Assembly (NCBI GenBank): GCA_036971715.1
Contig: JAVHJL010000008.1
Coordinates: 806,001-870,000, forward strand
Source of the DNA: Arthrobotrys musiformis
Taxonomy: Eukaryota; Ascomycota; Orbiliomycetes; Orbiliales; Orbiliaceae
Length of the DNA stretch: 64,000 nucleotides
Reading direction: 5' to 3'
Every line of letters starts with the position of its first letter. Within the stretch, counting starts at the first letter, position 1. Of the stretch, positions 36,034 to 49,317 are shown one piece after another. The position numbers and the translations under genes were made by a program. The notes under the pieces were generated by a model. That model made no database searches. It was not told the DNA's origin and saw only the letters and a list, made by a program, of their open reading frames with translations.

Positions 36034-37985
36034 TTATTCGATATCGTCAGGAAGAGCTCGAGTAATCTGTACACCATCGGCTCTTCGGTAGCTCATCCGC
36101 ATCTTGGTGAAATCAATCTCGTCATCTTCATCGTCATCGACATCAAGGCCATAGTTGTTCTGTGTAGGCCTCGAGCCGTTGGTAAGACGTTCACGAGAAT
36201 GTTGGTCGCTGCTGAACACACGATCCCAGGTTCGCTTCTGGCCGGCGTGACGTGGTGCTGGCTCCGATGGTTTGATCATGGAGTAACCCCAGCCGTTCTG
36301 AGAAGGCGGCGCCGAGCCGTGAGAACCCTCTGTGGATTGTGGGTAGTGGTAAGAAGACCCTTGGGATTGTGGAGCATAAGATGTAGGCGAGGGCAGAGCA
36401 CCTTGTGATGTGGACGACCTTGGAGGAATGTACCCGGAGTTTGGAGTTGCACTGGACGGCGAATTCAAACTTGGCAGTCTTGGCTCGAGAGCAGTCAGCT
36501 TGAGAGGAGGCAAGTCCTCGCGGGTCTGGCGATGAGTCTTCTGCTGAGGAGCAGGAGTGTGTGTCTGGGGTGGTTGCTGGTATGTGTTGGAGTGGTTGTA
36601 TTGAGGGGTCGGTTGGGTGTAGCTGGATGGATAGCTGCGGTCGCTGACAGGAGTTTGAGATCTCTGAGGATATTGTGATTGTGGATAGTAGTTGTTGTTG
36701 TAGTCGACAGAATCGCGACGGTGCTCGGGCGCCTGGGGGGGTTGGTAGTTGACATCGTGAGCCTGGTAGCCCTGGTTCCATGGCTGCGATGGTGGTGGGT
36801 TGGAAGGTGCCACCATCGGTGCCTGTGGAACCGCCTGGCCACCAAAGTTGAGGTAGTTACCGCCAGCTGCCATTGCTGGAGCTGGTGGTGGCGGCGGCGG
36901 CGGTGGGGCGGAAGCCTGGTTGAAGTTCGGTCGCTCGGGATATCCAGGATTCATCCTGTTGTACTCGGGACGAGAAGCCGTCGAAACATCCGAATCGCTT
37001 CGAGTCCTCTTGTCGGCCTGGCCATTAGGTGTTGCAGCGGAAGAACGATGTGGGACCTCCAGAGGCGGCATGGACTCCGACGGAGGCGGTGGAGGGTAAG
37101 CACGGGAAACCTCGGGAGTCTCTCTCCTTTGGTTACGAACGTAATGTCCGCCATCCTCGTACATATCGTCACCACCACCTGGCTTGTCGGAGCGCCGTCT
37201 CATCCGAACGTCACGGCGAATACGAACACGGCAGCCTTGTTCAGCAACGATGCGCGAAAGCGATGTGCTCTCAGCAAGGCCAGGGAACTTCTTCGCAGAG
37301 AAGACGGTAAATGGCTTGGACTTGACCTCAACTCTGAAGTGGGTGACATCCTGACCATTCATGGCGATACGATCATCCTCCTCCTTGCACTCTTCGTAGA
37401 GAGCGAAGTGGAGGCGATATTTGCCCTCATGTCTGACCGAAAGATCTGGGAAGATGAAGTATCCCGCCGGTGCTGGTCTATCAAGATAGGCCATTCCTGA
37501 GACAGGAACACCGGTCAAAACTGGTTGAAGAGCCGGGGGCGGCTGTACCCGGCCATTGGCAATCGGGCGGGCACTCTCCAACGTAGCGAATAGGAAGAAA
37601 TTAGAATTGAAAGAGAATGTACTAGACACGGAGGTATTAGCCAAAACGTCTTCAAGAGCAGTTCGGTACCAACGGGTGCCTTCAGACTTACACATCAGTA
37701 TTATCCTCGCCCTGGAACAGCTTGAGCTCTACGACTGGGGGAGGATCCACAGGTCGTCTATCGGCATGGGCTTTTCACGAGATTTCGTTAGCATATGTGT
37801 TATACTCTCAAAAGAGGGGGGGTTGGAGCAATCATTGTATTACATTTAGCACCTTGGCCACATGCTCTAGCACGTTCTGGCTGTTGAAGAACAGTCAATT
37901 TATATTTGAGCATCGACCCATCGCGGAGACGACGTTCAGCATAGGCAACCGTTTCCGGTACCAGGGATTTGTCGGCTGCCGACAT
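36034..37985 (-). CDS. veA: Velvet-family developmental regulator VeA
   Basis: Exons 37985-37853, 37770-37692 and 37621-36034 give 599 residues, close to the usual length. VeA is the light-responsive scaffold of the fungal velvet complex. It carries VelB into the nucleus and, with LaeA, controls sexual development and secondary metabolism. The velvet domain spans about residues 25-220: RLRDGSMLKYKLTVLQQP, then RRPVDPPPVVELKLF, then VTFSFNSNFFLFATLE, then GMAYLDRPAPAGYFIFPDLS and RHEGKYRLHFALYEE. Basic residues (VRIRRDVRMRRRSDK) near the domain end could act in nuclear import. The rest is Pro/Gln/Tyr-rich and disordered, ending in an acidic DVDDDEDDEIDFTKMRM segment. Both junctions restore conserved sequence. 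The upstream spacer is exceptionally long. Confidence 0.96.
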
Positions 37986-38907
37986 GTTGCAAGTCTAGTA
38001 CGATCCTCCTTTTAATGAGATGGTGATAGATGTTTAGAGAAGATAGATTGTTTATATCAAAGTCGGGTTTGCGATATCGAAAAGATCCACTCTTCGTCCA
38101 ATACGGTCGGCCGTCCAATATAAGCAAGTCCTCGTGTTCGAGATAGGTCGGCAAAGGCTGCGATGAAGGTTGGAAATAAAGAAACGACCGTGCAGAAATA
38201 ACCACAAACTTTGAACGGAGTCAAATATAAAATAAAATAAAATAAAAATAAAGTAAAAGAATAAACTGTTCCCAAGAAATGAACCCAGATACTATTTAAC
38301 CTTTCTTTCTTTCGATGCTTCTCTCTTTCTCCCGGTCTCTCTCTCTGTCTGTCTCTTAGAAGCAAATATGTCCCCGAGCCTATGGATATTCGGCTCTCCA
38401 AAAAAAAAAAAATCCTATCTTCGTCTCGACCCTTAGAAAAACTTGTCGATTCCTGGTCGGCGGGCGAGAGTCGAAAGGTTGTTGTCGGTGTAGTGTCAGT
38501 CCCAAGCAAGCAGAAGAAAAGAGGGAGAGGGAGGAGTGAAAAGGAACAGGTTCAGCAGGACGAGACCTGGGTAAAAAGGAAGGCCCAGTTGGTGGTTTCC
38601 CAAGCCAGAAAAGCGGACCCATCCCAGCCCAAGCCCAGTCTCAAATTCCTGCTGAGTCGAGCGACTGGAAATCGGCCTGATTCCTCGTTCCCACCCCTCC
38701 CACTTGGACTAGGTAATGTCCAATGCTAGCCCTTGTCCTTTTTTAGCCCTTGTCGCTTCGTTTCCCTAGCCAAATTGCAGTGCACGCTCTGTACTTGTTT
38801 ACACACCGAGCATGCACGTACGATGGCCGTGTGAAGGGAAGAAGAAATTCCGGTGTTTGTGGAAAAAGCAACCTGACCAGAGGACAGGGAAGACCTCTCG
38901 CGGGTCT

Positions 38908-38908
<1 letters not shown>

Positions 38909-38940
<32 letters not shown>
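38909..38940. repeat. Poly(T) tract of about 32 bases
   Basis: An uninterrupted run of T lies on the + strand, about 920 bp upstream of the veA start codon. On the veA sense strand it is poly(dA). Such tracts exclude nucleosomes, so it could mark an open promoter. Its exact length may be affected by sequencing. Confidence 0.9.
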
Positions 38941-40634
38941 CCCTTCTCACAACCCTTAGAGTTTCTTGGAAAGCACTTTCTTTTTTCATTTAGCCTGAGG
39001 GCGAATCATTCAGCGTTCGTGGTAGCCAACCAGCTGTGATCCCACGGTCCACACCACAAAAGTTGTCTGGTAATATTAAGGTTAACGACCCTGATTGATT
39101 GATGAGAATGACATTGTTTGGGGGAAACGATAGGCAAGGCAGGCGTACCGCTTCAAGGGGAGGAGACTGTGCCAGTGAAGTGAGACTTGGGAATCTCCAA
39201 TGCCGTTTGCCCCTCACCTCTTCATGCCTGAACCATGTTCCCACACCTGCATACACAGTATTTTCCAGTACTAACGACACTATGTATGTAATGAAATAGT
39301 AGGATGGGGTGGTCTTGCGGTGGATGTGGGCACATAATGAGTGGGTGTTCTCGCACGAATTCTGGTGGTTGATATTGTATGAGATAGGACAAATCTCTGA
39401 CAGATACAAATCTTTCCCGTGTCCTTCGAGTACAAACAATCCACACTCACAAAATATCAGTACATACACCGGTACAAGATCCCGAGCATTCCCTACCTAA
39501 CCACAAGGGTCGCGCTAGCCCGGCGTACCATGGGTGTCCTTAGTGCTGAGGTCCTTCTTATTCTTCTTCATTTTTTTTTTATAAAAAATAATTCCTAAAG
39601 AATATCTGTCCCTCGAAACTCAAGTTGGGTACTTAGATACGTACAAGCTTCCCCTCTAGCGCTGTTCCAAAGCGAGTATTCGAGACGGAATATACCTAAT
39701 CCTAATATCATGCCAGTATGTACTCTGTACATGCTTTAAAATGGGCACGTATGTACATATGTAAGTACACTGTGCCCTCAACCAGTGTAAGGTAGGTGGA
39801 GGTTTCCTGGAGGTTCTGTTCCCGGACAGGTCCTCCTTCCCGGGGGCGGCTCGTGGTGTCATCTTAGAGCAAAACCCACCCTCAACTAAACCAATGCGGG
39901 CAGGAAAGATGCAATCGAAGTGTCACCAGCTTCAAACAAACGGGAAATGAACTCCCCTTCTATCAAGAGTCTCAGAATTCGACCTGAAAGACATCGGAAG
40001 CGAGCAAGCGAGAAGATCTCAGAGTTCGATTTGCCATGTGCTCTCCCACTCTCGTGCGATGTCTCTCTCGTGCTGCATGGCTTTCGTATACAAAACACTA
40101 CTTGGTGCAGGACATCTCATGAGATTGGTTCAACCTTATGTCCATGTTTCTTCTCCCCTCCGCGCAGCCTATCATATTTGGGTATCTCAGACAGTGGCTG
40201 ATAGTGTGCATGCTTGATGAGGGATCGAAGGCGGTTTTCTGGTCCCCACCATGGGAAGCCCAAGTTCCTTAATTGGCTGGGCTCACGGGAGGCCAACGGG
40301 AAACTCCACCACTACCAAGTTTTTTTCTTTGAAAGTGAAAGTGAGAGGACAATTTCATAGACTGGTTTGCTTGATATTTGGCGCAGTTAAGAGAACGGCT
40401 TCCCTCTTGGTTATTGAATAATCCAAGGGTTTTAAGATCTCAGATGGGAATGGTTCGTCCAGGAGTGAAATGCACTGTGAAAGCAGATGCATCACACCGG
40501 GCCGACTGGTGAAAAACCAGAACGCTGTCCTGCTTAAGCGACCGTGTGTCGGAGAAACAAAAGAACCTGGGATCGATCTTTCGAAATTCACCCAGCAGTA
40601 TGTGTATGTAGAAAGGTTAGCACACTATCACGAG

Positions 40635-40686
40635 CAGGAACAGGAACAGGAACAGGAACAGGAACAGGAACAGGAACAGGAACAGG
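40635..40686. repeat. (CAGGAA)n hexanucleotide microsatellite
   Basis: About eight and a half copies of CAGGAA are present. The unit is a multiple of three, so spurious frames cross it. It lies about 2.6 kb upstream of veA. Confidence 0.93.
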
Positions 40687-43600
40687 CAGAGAAGAAAAAA
40701 ATGCCTACCCATACATATTAAAAATGGCAGCCTGCAGAAGGATTCAGCGATTCTGACCTGCCCTTTTCCCGGCAGTCCCAGCGAAATGAGCATGAATTTC
40801 TCAGCTCGGCCCATGAACCCAGACAAACCAAACTTTCGGGGCAAGAACCGGCTCCCAAACAAGATAGGGGATCCGGTTCCGCGCAAACTTTCTCTGCAGA
40901 GCGTTTCATACCTCCAGCGCACACGGCCCAGCCGTTTCACTGTGCTTGCTCAGATTCTCTTTTTTTGTCTGTTTGTGCTTGCTCCTATTTCAACCGATTG
41001 GCCCCAGGTCGATAGGATACATGATATTATAACCCCCCTTTTTTTGCGCACAGCATTCTCGAATTTAACCTTAAATTTAAGAATGTGTTGGGACACAGAG
41101 ACATCCGATAACAAGAACACACACGGCAAAGGCTTCCCGGCTGCCTGTGCTGCATTAGTGACTACTAGTGCCTGTGCCTCAAACTAAGAGGAAGGGGAGA
41201 GTAACCTCTGAGAATGGGTCTGCCGTCCGCTCTGTTCTTCTGCCCAAATCTCCAAGATGTCCAACATGTAACTAACAGTCCACTTAACTAGAACTTACAG
41301 ACAGTGGAGGTCAATATAGCTACTAACTATTGCTCGTACGCGTGTATGAAAGATTAATATGATTAGCGAGACCCGCCCGGGACGGCCTTTTGTCCCAAGA
41401 AGAGCATCATCACCGTCTCCGCTATATATCTGGTATAGGGGTTTCCAGCAAAGATCTTCAGGCACAGCAGGAGTGTGATACTGTCCCGCATGAAGGCGTT
41501 TCAAAGAATCCCAACTCCGCCATTTGCTTGCTAAAAAAAATCAAATCTGGGCATAAAGTCGTTTGCATTTGTCAGGCTAACTAAGTATGTACATCCACAC
41601 AGAACATAAGTACACGGTCAATCCGGCCATAGTGGACTGAGTGGTTCCAATGGTCTTAGTTTATGAAGATCTCCCAATTCCCAATGAACCAAAGAACTAT
41701 AACTTGGTCCGTGGGATCCGGAACAACCGTTTCCTAGTCCTGATGGTGATGTCCGCTCTTCAGTTGCTCCAACTCTCCAAGTGTCAGATATTTATATCAA
41801 CGCGCCAGATTCTTTATTTAGCGATTCGGTGTTTCGATACGGCTAGATTCTTGCAGGTTGCAGCAATGTCGACCGCCCTTCGTCCTTACAGACGGTCTGG
41901 ATCACTCCAAAAACAAAATGTCCCCCATGGACCGACAGCTCAGAAATGCTTGTTCCCTGTTTTTCTTGATCGTGGCGTTCAGCCCTCATGCACAAACTAA
42001 AAACCAAAAAAAATATATTCCCGACTTGATCACACAAGATTTCAATTTCAAACCTCGCTCAATACACATATGAAGGCGGTACTGTGTACATAAAATGCGG
42101 GCTACTTGGTAATCGTGTTTCGTCCTTGCGAAATTCAACTTGATTTCGCGATATACATCCATACCAGTATGTCTTCGATCTTCCAACAATGACAAGGGAA
42201 GCCCCAACATATCTGCCGGTAATCCCTGGATGCTCCCCTGGGCCCCAATGACGAATCCGGGCCGCCAGTGGCCTGGTCAGATTAGCGTGAAAACAGAAAA
42301 AAAGAAGTGGTGACGCTGTGCCATTTGGAGACTAGCCGTGTAAACCGGTGGGGCAGTGGACGAGGGAGCGGGAAGTCCATTCTTCACCCAACCGACAAGA
42401 CCCTAGACGACACGGTTGGTTATCACCCACCAAGCATGCTCAAGCACCGCTAACCCTCACGGCTTTCCATAAACTTCACAGACACAAAACGTTCTCCATT
42501 GTTGATCAGCCTCCGGATGGCTTTTGGGACCGTCGGATAGGTCCGTGACAGCTGCAATGACATGATCATGATGCTAACCGGCAGGTTTCGAGAACAATTC
42601 CGTCGTTTTATTGACTTCGAGATCCTAGCAAGGTCGATTGCTAGTCCCCCTCCTCAAGATTTATTATGTATGTGTGTGTACTATGAGTATTTCGCTCAGC
42701 AGGACACAGATACGCAGATTGCCTACTGACTCGAGTTCAAGCAAAGCAAGTTCCAAGCAAACATCTCATTCAGACTGGCTTCTGTTCGCCCGGCCTGTGA
42801 AAATGCCGAACCAGGAGGTGGTCAGGCAGATCCCTCGTTAGTGCTGAATAATTGGTATCTGCAAACACTAACCCAAGTTACACACGCCTTTACTGAGAAA
42901 TATTCTGGTCAGGACAAATTAATTAAGGGACCAGCAGCATGCATCTCGAGAGGCTGGGAAAACATCTCAAACCCTTATTGTTTGTCATGTGCTCTTTGGT
43001 GGCGGCGGGAGTTGCGTCGTCCCCTCGCAGGCATCTTGACATCCAAATGCATCGCGCCTATCAGAGCCGTTGCCCAACCTCCACTTCACAATTCAACCTT
43101 ACAGTTATATGGTATATGCGCCGTGCAAGCGTTGCTATTTTGCGAACGGAATGGACTTGCTGACAGAGCAGACACATATTGATGGGTGTGTGTGCTGCTG
43201 TGCCTCTCAAATCAAAATCCCAAGAACCAGACTCCAATCAAAGCGAAAACAACAAAGGAAGGCATCAAGAATGGAAATGGTCTGCAACTTCCGTTTCCTC
43301 TCGGGTCGTCCCCACTGTGACTTTTCCCAACATTCGGTTCGGGATCCCTATTGTTCGTTTTTTTTTTCTCGGCTTCGCTTTCTCGGTTCTACATTCAAGA
43401 CAATAAACCCAGTCCATTGGTCCTGCCACCCTCGGATCGAGGCGCAGGAAAATTCTTCATGTCAGATGCCAAAGAACTACATTTGTACCAGCCTCATTAG
43501 GCAGGCTTCTTCGTCCATGCGCAACAACGGCGAAAATCAAATATATCGTGATTCGAGAATCAACGCCGGGTGCTGAAATGATGCCAATTCAAGAAGTTCG

Positions 43601-43696
43601 GGACCTCAGTAAATTAATTGACGAATACCGATACCTTGAGGGTTAACCCAGTTGGCCTGCATCAGGCTCCCAATACCAGTTTTCAATTTGGAGTTA

Positions 43697-43736
43697 GCCT
43701 ACGAAGCTAACGAAGCTAACGAAGCACTAACGAAGA
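43697..43736. repeat. Short GCTAACGAA direct repeats
   Basis: The 9-mer CTAACGAAG recurs four times, twice at 9-bp spacing and then once after a small insertion. It is a small imperfect tandem repeat in a gene-free interval. Confidence 0.75.
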
Positions 43737-46700
43737 CGTCTAACCCCAGATTGACATATCGAGCTTCCTAACTGCCCCAGACTCCTTGCGCTTGCAGAAC
43801 TACCCGTATCGATACGCCCAGCCCTTTCCAGCATAAGATCTTCGCCTCGAACATCGAAACGGTTTCCAGAATCCCAACCCATTGCGCAATTGTCCTCGTC
43901 TAGAGAAGCTCGTTTACACGGCCAATTTGCGATGCCGATGGCCTTTTCTTCTAGTGAGTTTATTTTTATTTATTTTTTTATTTTTATTTTCACCTTTTCT
44001 CCCAGTTTCTACTAATACAAGTCATAACAGTCAAGAATGTGCAACAAAATTGAACCCGTGTTTTAAACTTAGACACGGGAAAGGCGTAACGGCCATGGCG
44101 CCCTCAGTGGAACAAGCATATCAGTAACCGGTATTGGCAGCCGTGTCTACACAAGCTGGCTAGTTGCTACTGTCGAACTTTTTACGTCTGGGAAAACAGG
44201 ACATGGAAATAAACACATCTAACGGCACCGGGTACCGGCGAGAGCTCGAGTCGATCCCCTAGGGCGCGGATATAATCCCCTTGGGATAGAAACACCCTCG
44301 GTGGAAGAAAAAAAAACATATCACAGACTCTACATAATTGAAGGCAACACAGACATCAAGCACGATAGCCTCGTGGATGCTCACAATCGGATCCAGCTCT
44401 AGCTTCATGATCAACCTGCCTGTATCACCGGGAATATCCGCTCAATTCTCTAGAAGGAGCATGCTCTAGGTTGGTGGACAGCGACATGTGCCCGGGCCAC
44501 AACAACAACTGTCAAAAGGAATACGTCTCGGGTGGCGTATTTCAGTCACTGACTCAAGAATAACTATACTTGTTTCAAGCGAGGGTGTTCGGTTGTATGC
44601 GTATATTGCAAGTGTTGGATTATAGGGTGCTTTCTGTTACAGCAGATATGGAAAGCCAACGACACCGTATAGCAGGCAACAGGTCAACATGAACCCTAGT
44701 GCTCTCATAGCAGCTAATGCAGCTCGAAAGCCTTTGGACCCAACGGAAAGGTAGATTAGCTCCGGGGATGGTAAAAGTTCAATCATTTAACTTCGCTACC
44801 TAGAAGTTATCTCAAAACTAGGTATTGGGTACTGCGAGGTGCAATTAGGTACATAGATGTCTCCGTCCTCGCCGATGCGCCTTCCCACCGGAGAGAAGAT
44901 AGGGTGTTTACTTCGGAGATGACGAGCGAGCTCTCGAACTACTAGGAAGAAAATTTTTTCTGACCTGAGCCATTTGTGCTCTACTTCGACATGGCCTGAT
45001 TTCGGGATCTACAACTAACGGACATATGTTGTGGTTTGATAGAGGCGGAGTAATAACTGGGACCAGGCAATGTCTATCATTGGTATATTCGCATCGGAGT
45101 TACAACTTCAGGGTGGACAAAATCTTCCATTACGGCGATTTTAGAATCTCCGCACATTGTTCTGTATCACAAGATTGAGAGAGAAAAACATGTCCTGCCC
45201 TTTCTTTTTTTCCTGGCACCCTACAATCCTCGTATTTGCCTCTCCGCCGGGCTCGCCCAAGCTTCTTGTGCAACCTCCATACCACCCTTGCGACTAATAC
45301 AGAACAGTAATATATGCGTCTGGGTGCAGTGGTGACCACCAGACTATGTGCAATGGGCGGAAATCGGCCCCTCGAAAGCGGATCCTCAAAAAGCAAATGT
45401 CGCACCGTACTATGTGTAGCGGCGCACGTGCCGTAGTTCGATAGAAGGTTCTTCCGATCGCCGCCTCTCAAGTCTATTGGTTTCCATCTATCATTCCTGT
45501 CCTCCCGCTGATACACACGCCGATATGATCTGGGGCAGTAGCACCAACGGGGCGATATTAAAACAGCGAGTGGGGAATGGAAGGATATAGCCATGGAAGT
45601 TAAAGTTCTTGTGCTCCGTTATGATATGATACGATAGGAACATGGGCAAAGGCGGATTCTTAGACAATACGAGTGTGCTTCCGTGCCCTCTACTTCCCAC
45701 CCCCAGCTCGTCTTAGGCAAGAGAACCGATTTGTGAAATGGTATCACAAACGGTCCTATCCTAAATGCTGATGTTCGTCCTGTTGTGGTATACAAAGTTC
45801 TGTTTTTGTCATCGGTGCAGTTTCATGTCACAAATCTCAACACTCTTCGTGGGCAATAGAGCGTGATATCGCCTTTGACATGGCGGGCAAAAGAAACTGG
45901 TTTCAAAGTGGCCCGTCCCAAATCGCATGATATTGAATCCTTATATCAAATTTTACTAGAAACATCTTAAATGTCGTCGAAAAAGGCAGGCCTATCACCC
46001 ATGTTGGAAATAATCCAACAAAATCCAACACGTTCCAACCAGCATCCCTACAAGTCATGGCTGCATGACGCTGCTACCTAAGTAGAAGCCGGAGAAGAGC
46101 TCCGAAAAGGAATCCGGCCCATGCAAGGTGGTTTTGCTGATGTTTTTTTCGTTTTTAGAGACCGAGGTAGGAAATAGCTAGTGATTGTTTTCCGCAGATG
46201 CCTGACCCGAATGACAAGTATCTGGGAACTGCCTTGTGGACGGCACACACTGACACACGCATGCCCCAACAAACAACAAAGCTCACGCTAATTCTTGTTC
46301 TGCATGCATTGGCTCCTGTTGTGAGATTGTGATAATAAGCCGCATACTTCATGGCTATGGTATGAGATATTTGGGATAATTTTTCTTTCTTCGTTTCAGA
46401 CAGTGCGTTCAGCGAGGGAGGGTAACCTGATTGTTGGATATCAAAGGAGGCTCTCTAGCCATGCGAGAATGACACGCTCGATTCGAAGCAGTATCACACA
46501 TTTGAGTGTATCATACCAACAGTGACACTACAGTACTATTCCGGTCGATCAGTAATTCATGGCGTGTGCAAGTATCTGCCAGTATGAACGGGGTGGGGTC
46601 ATTACTGGTATCGGTGTCAGCCGTGTCTTGCATCAGAAAATACTCAGAAAATCAATCCTTTCGATTTAGGATATATATTGTCAGGTATGGGAAGTTAAAA

Positions 46701-48864
46701 AGAGTACCACCTAATACCCTCCTCAGTCTCTGTGGCTACCTAGCTAGCCAGAGAAGTAAATGTATGTACCATGTGGACAGAAGAATCCTATGCCACTACA
46801 CGGTACCATGCGGACATCAACCCACATTGCGTAGCCCCTCTTGTGGCTCCCGTAGCCGTTGGCGGCTAGAGGACCTAAGGCATTTGGATCTCCTGACGTT
46901 AGGTGTGTGGCCGTAGTACGGTCGATCCAAAACGGTGGCATCTTTTCAGCGGACCATCCCATATGTCTCAGACGAGGGGCTATTGAGTTTAAGTGTGTAT
47001 ACATCGACGTCGTTTCGATTTCAAAATTCATGTTTTCAAACTGCGGGTCAACGGCAATCGAGCCTCCAAGCTGCGGGTACGAGACCACTCCGAGCCCATT
47101 TTTGACCCCTTACACTCTTTGTGAACCCAAGGCCCAAGGTAAATCTTGACCCGCCCGGTGAACTCTACCTCCGATCGACCCCCTCGTTCGCCCCCGCTGC
47201 AAAGTCGAAATCTCGCAGGTAAGATTCAAGGTTTTCTGGGAAGCAAATGCAACCCCACGGTTATCTGGCGGCGATTGGGACAAAGAGTCCACTCGGACTC
47301 CAACCGATGAGGGTATCAAACTGAGGGGAATTAGACAAGGGAACATGGGCACAGCATATGCACATACGGCACACTGCATCACGAGTACACACGCTCTCGG
47401 CGATCCAGAGCGTCGAAGCGCAGTACGTATGGACACCTGCATCGGTGACCGATGGGCAGGGGGACAAGTTAAAAGATACGTCCTACAAATCTAGGAGTCG
47501 AGGAGCTAAGATGAAAAAAAATAGCTTGGCCCCTCCACTAACAGAGCACCCCGCTTTTGCATATAGGTTATTGTTGACTCTCATTTTTTTCACACCCAGC
47601 TGCTTTTGCTCATCCTTTTGACCATTTTAACTTTTTTGTGTTACATATTTGTCGTTTCAGAAGTTCTGACGCACATGATCGAATTCGCAAGCGCTTCCGG
47701 AAATCCAAGCGTAGCGCTTAGCGGGGTGCCGGAGATACACATGGCTCTACTACCAGACGCTATCGGTTTAGCCAGGATTTTCAAACCATCTCAAATCATC
47801 TGGCCCATGAAAATCAGCACAACCGATCGTCCAAGCTTTATTGGCTATATTGGCAAACTTTGGTTGAAATTCCTTGATGCGTCGATTGTTCTTTTTGTGT
47901 CACCATGTGGAGTTGATATATCCTCAAACGTCGTAGAAGGAAATGAGAGGGTGCCAACTGATGAAACTGGGTATGCCAAGTTTCGACAAGGAGGCCGGTT
48001 ACAGAAAATTGATCTGCATCGCATGATGTATTTGCCAAATATTAAACTTCATGATGCACAATATAAACCGTAGAGTTGTTAGGCCTCATGAATTGGTTTA
48101 TTGACATGGCGGAGCCCACTCGTTAGTTATTTTATCTCGTATTGTCATAACTAATATTGTGCCAGTTCATCTGAGCCTAGACAATGCGGAAGATAAAGCT
48201 CTTCGCTTATAGTACTTGGTATTTAATATTTGCGTACGCGGGAGCCCTAAAGATCTGAGATGCTGGTTGGTAAATAGGCGAATTGTGAACTCTGGTCTTG
48301 AGGCCTAAAGTTTATTATCATAAAACGATACCAATATATATAGGGCCGGGTGCGAAATTTAGGGAGGTCAGAGTTCGTCCTAGTACAATACCCAAGTGAT
48401 CCAGCCGAAGCAATTGGAATATGCCTTTGAGTTTTCCAGGTATTCTGCATATTGCCCTACTCCACAAGCGGATTGGCCTTATATTGATTATTTGTCAGTT
48501 CGTTTCCCTGGTAGAGCGTATTTTCAGTCACCCCAATTCAAATTAAGACTAGTCTCGCGGCAGACGGAAGCCATGGGGATTATATAGCTTATGGCTGAAT
48601 AAACCAATGGCTGGGCTTTATAAACCTCCTTCGGGTGGTCAGTTGTTCGAAACGACAAAGGGGTGGGGGGCAAACGAGGAATGGCATGTGATGAGCGTGG
48701 CTGAAAAAACGCCACACTGCAGGAATACACCTGAGGTATTCGGAGTTCGCGACGCTTGTAGACGGGTCGCATGATATCGTGGGCTGATAGACGTGCCATC
48801 GTGGCGGTTGATCGCACTGGGCTACCGACGACTAAAACCCGCGGGAACCTACAAAAAAATGACA

Positions 48865-48895
<31 letters not shown>

Positions 48896-48896
48896 A
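48865..48896. repeat. (AAG)n trinucleotide microsatellite
   Basis: About ten copies of AAG lie in the spacer left of the mitochondrial carrier gene. Confidence 0.93.
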
Positions 48897-49317
48897 TATA
48901 AACAAAATGTAAAAGAGCCATTCGAAGATATTTATAGGTGGATACCTATCCACCTTGCGCTGTTATCAATATTTGGGCAGAACTTGGAACTGTACTGGAC
49001 TCTGAAACGTAACAAATGGCTTTCATGCTTTGGTTGGATACTGTGTTGGAGATGTTGGATTCTTTGTCAGCCAAAAACGCCAAATCTTGTGTTCCTGGTC
49101 ATGAGGCTGATGGGGACGTGCTCCACCACCAGACCCCCCTTGTACAATCCAAACGAAAAGCTTCAAATCTATCGAATCCTTCAACCCCGACCGAATATTA
49201 GACTATGAAAGACTGTCGTTGGTAAATAATGAAGGCCTCTTCACTATTATCGCCATTTCACTCTTCTCCCAACCCGTTTGACTCTCACCAGCCCCACGTA
49301 TCGCAGCATATTACGGC

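Larger units (their letters stand above)
37986..49317. other. Very large spacer (about 11.3 kb) upstream of veA
   Basis: No gene is supported on either strand. Frames over 130 codons (at 38057, 40786, 43070, 45130 and 47606) lack domain resemblance, mostly lack ATG starts, or are full of low-complexity sequence. The part nearest veA should contain its promoter and leader. Simple repeats lie at 38909-38940, 40635-40686 and 48865-48896; a degenerate GCTAACGAA repeat lies near 43697-43736. There is no transposase or reverse-transcriptase frame and no long terminal repeat. Confidence 0.6.

Noticed and set aside
38057..38509. 150-codon ORF in the veA leader, considered as an upstream ORF
   Set aside because: It starts only at CTG, contains A/T-run translations, and has no ATG that would make a convincing upstream ORF.
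43070..43576. 168-codon + strand ORF upstream of the carrier gene
   Set aside because: Random-looking composition, with no domain and no consistent splicing.
47606..48073. 155-codon + strand ORF with a hydrophobic start
   Set aside because: It begins at TTG, the first real ATG is 69 bases in, and the translation resembles no family. A possible acceptor (TTTCAG) lies before the ATG, but no upstream exon could be found.
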